The notes beneath the pieces were generated by a model that saw only the letters and a program-made list of their open reading frames with translations, did not search any database and was not told the origin of the DNA. This document shows, piece by piece, positions 8,021 to 10,101 of a DNA stretch of 10,101 nt. A program made the position numbers and the translations under genes. The stretch's first letter is position 1, and each line of letters begins with the position of its first letter. This stretch comes from an uncultured Collinsella sp. (lineage in GTDB: Bacteria > Actinomycetota > Coriobacteriia > Coriobacteriales > Coriobacteriaceae), in NCBI GenBank assembly GCA_905211615.1, contig CAJMBB010000069.1, positions 1 through 10,101 on the forward strand, read 5' to 3'.

Positions 8021-8059
8021 AACCACCACGAAGGTGCCTGTCCCCTTTGTGGTGGTTTT
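8019..8059. terminator. Bidirectional terminator between the convergent acetyltransferase and gntR genes
   Basis: A 16-bp stem (8019-8034 with 8044-8059, one G-T pair) encloses a 9-nt loop TGCCTGTCC. The outer arms are AAAACCACCAC and GTGGTGGTTTT, so each strand ends the hairpin with four Us. It overlaps the acetyltransferase stop and lies 6 bp from the gntR stop, ideal for both convergent genes. The core GGTGCCTGTCCCC looks like a repeated genomic motif rather than a random loop. Confidence 0.85.
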
Positions 8060-8065
8060 GGCAGG

Positions 8066-8788
8066 TTAGCCGATGGGCTCGGTGTATTTGGCGCGGTCGG
8101 TGCGCTGGATGCGCTTGGAGACATGGAGCGGGCGGCCGTCGGTGTCGTAGACGTAGTCGGTGATCAGGATCAGCGCCTGCCCACGCTCAACGTTGAGCAA
8201 AAACGCCTCGTTTTGCGAGGCATAGCACACCTCAAAGGTCTTATGTCCCTGTGCCGGCGCGCGATGGAATTCCTGGCGCAGCGTGGCGTAGAGCGAACCG
8301 TTGATATCGCGGTCGATGAGTGCCTCAAAGCTCGGTGGTAGATAGGTGGTCTCCAGGCACAGTGGCGCATCGTCCAGATAACGCAGACGGACAAGTTTGA
8401 CGAGCTTGCTGCCCACGGCGGCGTCAAAGAACTTAGCTATGCTGCCGCCCGCCTTGGTATAGCCCGAGTCCACCGTGCGCGTGGTGGGCTTCATGCCCTG
8501 ACCCTGGACCTGCGCCGTATAGCTCGAAAATACCAGGTTGTTCTCGTGGAGTGCCGGCGTGTCGGCCACAAAGGCACCACGTCCGCGCTCGGTGCGAACC
8601 AGGCCCTCATCAACGAGCACCTTAAGGGCATGGCGCACGGTGCTGCGCGACAGCCCCGATTCGTCCATGAGTTCCATCTCGGACGGCAGCTTGTCTCCGC
8701 GCGCGTAGGTGCCGGCGGCGATGCGGTCGCGCAGCATGCCCGCCAAGCGCTCGTATTGGGCCAGTTTCTTTTTAGACGAAGCGTTCAT
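8066..8788 (-). CDS. GntR-family (HutC/UTRA) transcriptional regulator
   Basis: DNA-binding regulator of 240 residues, the typical HutC-subfamily length. The N-terminal winged helix-turn-helix spans about residues 10-75, with the hallmark LPSE (34-37), SRSTVRHAL recognition-helix region (47-55) and wing GRGAFV (69-74). Residues from about 95 to 233 form a UTRA effector domain (e.g. VKLVRLRYLDDAPLCLETTY, then the ILITDYVYDTDGRPLHVSK segment), which in this subfamily binds small ligands such as sugar phosphates. The start has AGG 8 nt upstream on the minus strand (8797-8799). It is divergent from the SIS-domain gene across a 206-bp AT-rich region with repeat elements, so control of itself and of that gene is the natural inference. 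The effector is probably a phosphorylated sugar-amine, but this is inferred from the neighbour only. It converges on the acetyltransferase gene. Confidence 0.93.
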   Translation of the reverse strand: MNASSKKKLAQYERLAGMLRDRIAAGTYARGDKLPSEMELMDESGLSRSTVRHALKVLVDEGLVRTERGRGAFVADTPALHENNLVFSSYTAQVQGQGMKPTTRTVDSGYTKAGGSIAKFFDAAVGSKLVKLVRLRYLDDAPLCLETTYLPPSFEALIDRDINGSLYATLRQEFHRAPAQGHKTFEVCYASQNEAFLLNVERGQALILITDYVYDTDGRPLHVSKRIQRTDRAKYTEPIG

Positions 8789-8798
8789 GCAATCAACC

Positions 8799-8816
8799 TG
8801 TATCTAACTAGTATGC
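8799..8816 (+). repeat. 18-bp repeat, copy 1 (candidate GntR operator)
   Basis: TGTATCTAACTAGTATGC matches copy 2 (8938-8955) at 16 of 18 positions, in the same orientation. It lies just inside the gntR 5' leader, overlapping the predicted gntR transcription start near 8811. Confidence 0.65.
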
Positions 8817-8817
8817 G

Positions 8818-8845
8818 AATCTAATTAAGCATGTATTCAATACAA
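8818..8845 (-). promoter_or_regulatory. Possible gntR promoter
   Basis: On the minus strand, TTGTAT (8840-8845) and TAGATT (8818-8823) are separated by 16 nt. The -35 match is weak. The -35 box overlaps the palindrome 8832-8844, and the predicted start falls in repeat copy 1, which would allow autorepression. Confidence 0.35.
8832..8844. promoter_or_regulatory. 13-bp perfect palindrome TGTATTCAATACA (candidate operator)
   Basis: TGTATT and AATACA flank a central C. Its TGTAT half-site is shared with the 18-bp repeats. A symmetric site of this size fits a dimeric GntR regulator. Confidence 0.5.
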
Positions 8846-8908
8846 CAATAAAACAGCTGGTAGCTAGTTATCGAAAACCGCATCAGCAAAATTTCTAAGA
8901 TAAATATA

Positions 8909-8916
8909 GCATACAA
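8909..8916 (-). repeat. GCATACAA, inverted partner of TTGTATGC at 8948-8955
   Basis: This 8-mer is the exact reverse complement of 8948-8955, with 31 nt between. It is followed by CTAG (8917-8920), as the other elements are linked to CTAG or CTTG. It lies just upstream of the candidate -35 box of the SIS gene and may be a half-operator. Confidence 0.45.
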
Positions 8917-8920
8917 CTAG

Positions 8921-8949
8921 TCGACATAGTCAAAACATGTATGTAACTT
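8921..8949 (+). promoter_or_regulatory. Possible promoter of the SIS gene
   Basis: TCGACA (8921-8926) differs from the -35 consensus by one base. TAACTT (8944-8949) follows at 17 nt but matches the -10 consensus at only three positions. It overlaps repeat copy 2, so bound regulator would block it. Confidence 0.3.
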
Positions 8950-8955
8950 GTATGC
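8938..8955 (+). repeat. 18-bp repeat, copy 2 (candidate GntR operator)
   Basis: TGTATGTAACTTGTATGC is the near-identical partner of 8799-8816 and ends 39 bp before the SIS-gene ATG, a suitable place for repression. Confidence 0.65.
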
Positions 8956-8994
8956 CTGTGATGAGCATCAAACGAGAAGAAAGGCTGATGCGCG

Positions 8995-9987
8995 ATGACT
9001 ACTCAGGAACAGGTTAAGGACGTCGTCTCCCAGGTTTTGGCTGACAAGGCTGACAAGGGCGGCATCAAGCGCGTCGTGTGGATTGGCGCCGGCGGATCCA
9101 ACGGCGGTAACTATCCTGCCCAGTACTTTATGGAGCACGAGGCCACGCAGGTCGTGAGCTCCAGCTACACCAGCAACGAGTTCGTGCACGCAACCCCTGC
9201 CTACATCAATGAGAACACCCTGGCCGTCGTCGTGTCCATGCGCGGCACCAAGGAGACCATCGTCGCCGCTCAGGTCGCCAAGGACCACGGCGCCAGCACC
9301 ATCGCCATCTATGTTGACGAGTCCGGCCTCACCGAGGTTTGCGACTACAAGATCCAGTACGACAGCCTGGCCGTCGACGAGTCTTGCATGGGCCGTACCA
9401 ACTCCGCCGTCGTGACCATGATCGCCATGGAGCTTACGCAGCAGACCGAGGGCTATGCCGAGTACGAGACCGCTATGGCCGCGTTCGACTTGGTCGACCC
9501 CATCTATCGCAAGGCCGTCGAGTACACCCGTCCGCTCGCTGCCAAGTGGGCCGAGCAGAACGCCGACAAGCCCTGCATCAACGTCATGGCCCAGGGCCCG
9601 CTCTTTGGTGCCGCCTACGTCTTTAGCATCTGCAACGTGCAGGAGATGCTGCAGATCGACTCCTGCACCATCAACACCTGCGACTTCTTCCACGGCCCCT
9701 TCGAGATCCTGGACAAGCGCACCTCGCTGTTCCAGCTCATCAGCGTCGGCCGCAGCCGCTGCAACGACGAGCGCGGCATCCGCTTCGTCAACCAGTACGG
9801 TGGCGAGCGCGTCTATCAGCTCGACGCCAAGGAGCTCGGCCTCAACGACATCAAGGACAGCGTGAGCGAGTACTTCAACCACCTGATCTTTGCCCCGATC
9901 CTCAACAACGTGTACATGCGTGCGCTCTCTGCCGTCACCCACAAGGACTACATGACGCGCCGCTACATGTGGAAGCTGGACTACTAA
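8995..9987 (+). CDS. SIS-domain sugar-phosphate deglycase-like protein (FrlB/FraB/GfrF type)
   Basis: A 330-residue protein with two sugar-isomerase (SIS) domains, at about 24-150 and 190-310. The first has the phosphosugar loop WIGAGGSNGG (29-38). The second contains FFHGPFEIL with His233 and Glu237, then DERGIRFVNQYGG, and the protein ends RRYMWKLDY. This pattern is that of fructoselysine-6-phosphate-type deglycases, which split a phosphorylated Amadori product into a hexose 6-phosphate and an amino acid or amine. GlmS-like isomerases share the fold, but no glutaminase domain is present. Glu237 is the likely catalytic acid/base by family analogy. The start ATG 8995 has AAAGG (8980-8984) 10 nt upstream; ATG 8988 is out of frame. 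Codon use is strongly C-ending (GCC, GTC, ATC), hinting at high expression. It is divergent from a HutC-type regulator. No kinase or transporter partner follows within the window. The exact sugar substrate is not determinable here. Confidence 0.85.
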   Translation: MTTQEQVKDVVSQVLADKADKGGIKRVVWIGAGGSNGGNYPAQYFMEHEATQVVSSSYTSNEFVHATPAYINENTLAVVVSMRGTKETIVAAQVAKDHGASTIAIYVDESGLTEVCDYKIQYDSLAVDESCMGRTNSAVVTMIAMELTQQTEGYAEYETAMAAFDLVDPIYRKAVEYTRPLAAKWAEQNADKPCINVMAQGPLFGAAYVFSICNVQEMLQIDSCTINTCDFFHGPFEILDKRTSLFQLISVGRSRCNDERGIRFVNQYGGERVYQLDAKELGLNDIKDSVSEYFNHLIFAPILNNVYMRALSAVTHKDYMTRRYMWKLDY

Positions 9988-10066
9988 GGGATAGAGCGGC
10001 CTAACAGCTCGATATCCTCATAAGTTGCGGTGGAATAGTTCCTGTTGGGGGTGCGGACAGAAAGTT

Positions 10067-10083
10067 GGACCGCGGGGCGGTCC
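10067..10083. other. Short perfect hairpin in the putative IS end
   Basis: GGACCGC (10067-10073) and GCGGTCC (10077-10083) enclose GGG. No T-run follows, so it is not a standard terminator. It could damp readthrough transcription into the putative transposase gene. Confidence 0.5.
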
Positions 10084-10098
10084 GGACTGGAGGTTCGC

Positions 10099-10101
10099 AT
10101 G
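10099..10101 (+). CDS. Start codon of a gene running out of the window, probably IS orfA
   Basis: The final ATG follows GGAGG (10089-10093) at a 5-nt spacing, as good a ribosome binding site as any in the window. No coding sequence is visible beyond the start codon. Assignment to a transposase orfA depends wholly on the IS-like end just upstream. Confidence 0.4.

Larger units (their letters stand above)
8789..8994. promoter_or_regulatory. AT-rich divergent control region between gntR and the SIS gene
   Basis: This 206-bp stretch has no gene and is conspicuously AT-rich against GC-rich surroundings. It holds repeated TGTAT/GTATGC-type elements, three CTAG-centred sites (8808, 8863, 8917) and candidate promoters in both directions. 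A divergent promoter region under GntR control is the simplest reading. Confidence 0.75.
10052..10101 (+). mobile_element. Probable left end of an IS3-type insertion sequence (truncated by window edge)
   Basis: TGCGGACAGAAAGTTGGACC (10052-10071) resembles terminal inverted repeats of the IS3/IS150 group, which typically start TG and include AAAGTTGGAC. It is followed by a 7-bp hairpin (10067-10083) and a strong GGAGG (10089-10093) 5 nt before an ATG at the last three bases, the expected layout of orfA at an IS left end. The other end and the transposase lie outside, so this rests on about 50 bases and memory of the family consensus. Confidence 0.5.

Noticed and set aside
8968..9942. Minus-strand open frame of 324 codons opposite the SIS gene
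   Set aside because: Val/Asp/Gly-rich antisense product without motifs; the result of strong C-ending codon bias on the plus strand.
9989..10017. Hairpin after the SIS gene (GGATA-GAGC with GCTC-GA-TATCC)
   Set aside because: A bulged 5+4 bp stem with no T-run; too weak to call a terminator.
1..10101. CRISPR arrays, tRNA/rRNA genes, phage or toxin-antitoxin modules
   Set aside because: Scanned for regular direct repeats, cloverleaf-like segments and small gene pairs; none were convincing.

Overview
The window is GC-rich, gene-dense bacterial chromosome with strong Shine-Dalgarno sites 4-10 nt before most starts and heavily G/C-ending codons. Gene content and style suggest a gut actinobacterium of the Coriobacteriia, Collinsella-like. 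That placement is an inference from recognition, not a search result. Eight protein-coding genes are supported, seven rightward and one leftward, plus the start of a probable insertion sequence at the right edge. No rRNA, tRNA or CRISPR array was seen.

Left part (1-5370): the 3' end of an ABC exporter ATPase gene is followed by two DNA-repair genes, nth (endonuclease III, 915-1580) and mfd (transcription-repair coupling factor, 1740-5370). mfd carries a clear frameshift near 3126-3136. Both reading frames are otherwise well conserved Mfd, so this is either a recent lesion or a sequence error.

Middle part (5427-8020): a multi-pass PAP2-family membrane phosphatase, a threonine-aldolase-type PLP enzyme and a GNAT acetyltransferase of the phosphinothricin acetyltransferase type. 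A strong two-part terminator hairpin lies between the last two. A long bidirectional terminator (8019-8059) ends the block and separates the convergent acetyltransferase and regulator genes.

Right part (8066-10101): a HutC-type GntR regulator on the minus strand is divergent from a two-SIS-domain protein resembling fructoselysine-6-phosphate-type deglycases (FrlB/FraB/GfrF-like). Their 206-bp intergenic region is strikingly AT-rich. It holds a near-perfect 18-bp repeat pair, a 13-bp palindrome and an 8-bp inverted pair, which are good operator candidates. The simplest reading is that the regulator senses a sugar-phosphate metabolite and controls itself and the SIS gene. About 65 bp after the SIS gene begins what looks like the left end of an IS3-type insertion sequence, with the putative orfA start codon as the last three bases. 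No transporter or kinase partner of the SIS gene is therefore visible here.

No wholly new system is evident. The items most worth a second look are the mfd frameshift, the GntR/SIS control region, and the terminator-like hairpins placed directly before the mfd and acetyltransferase ribosome binding sites.
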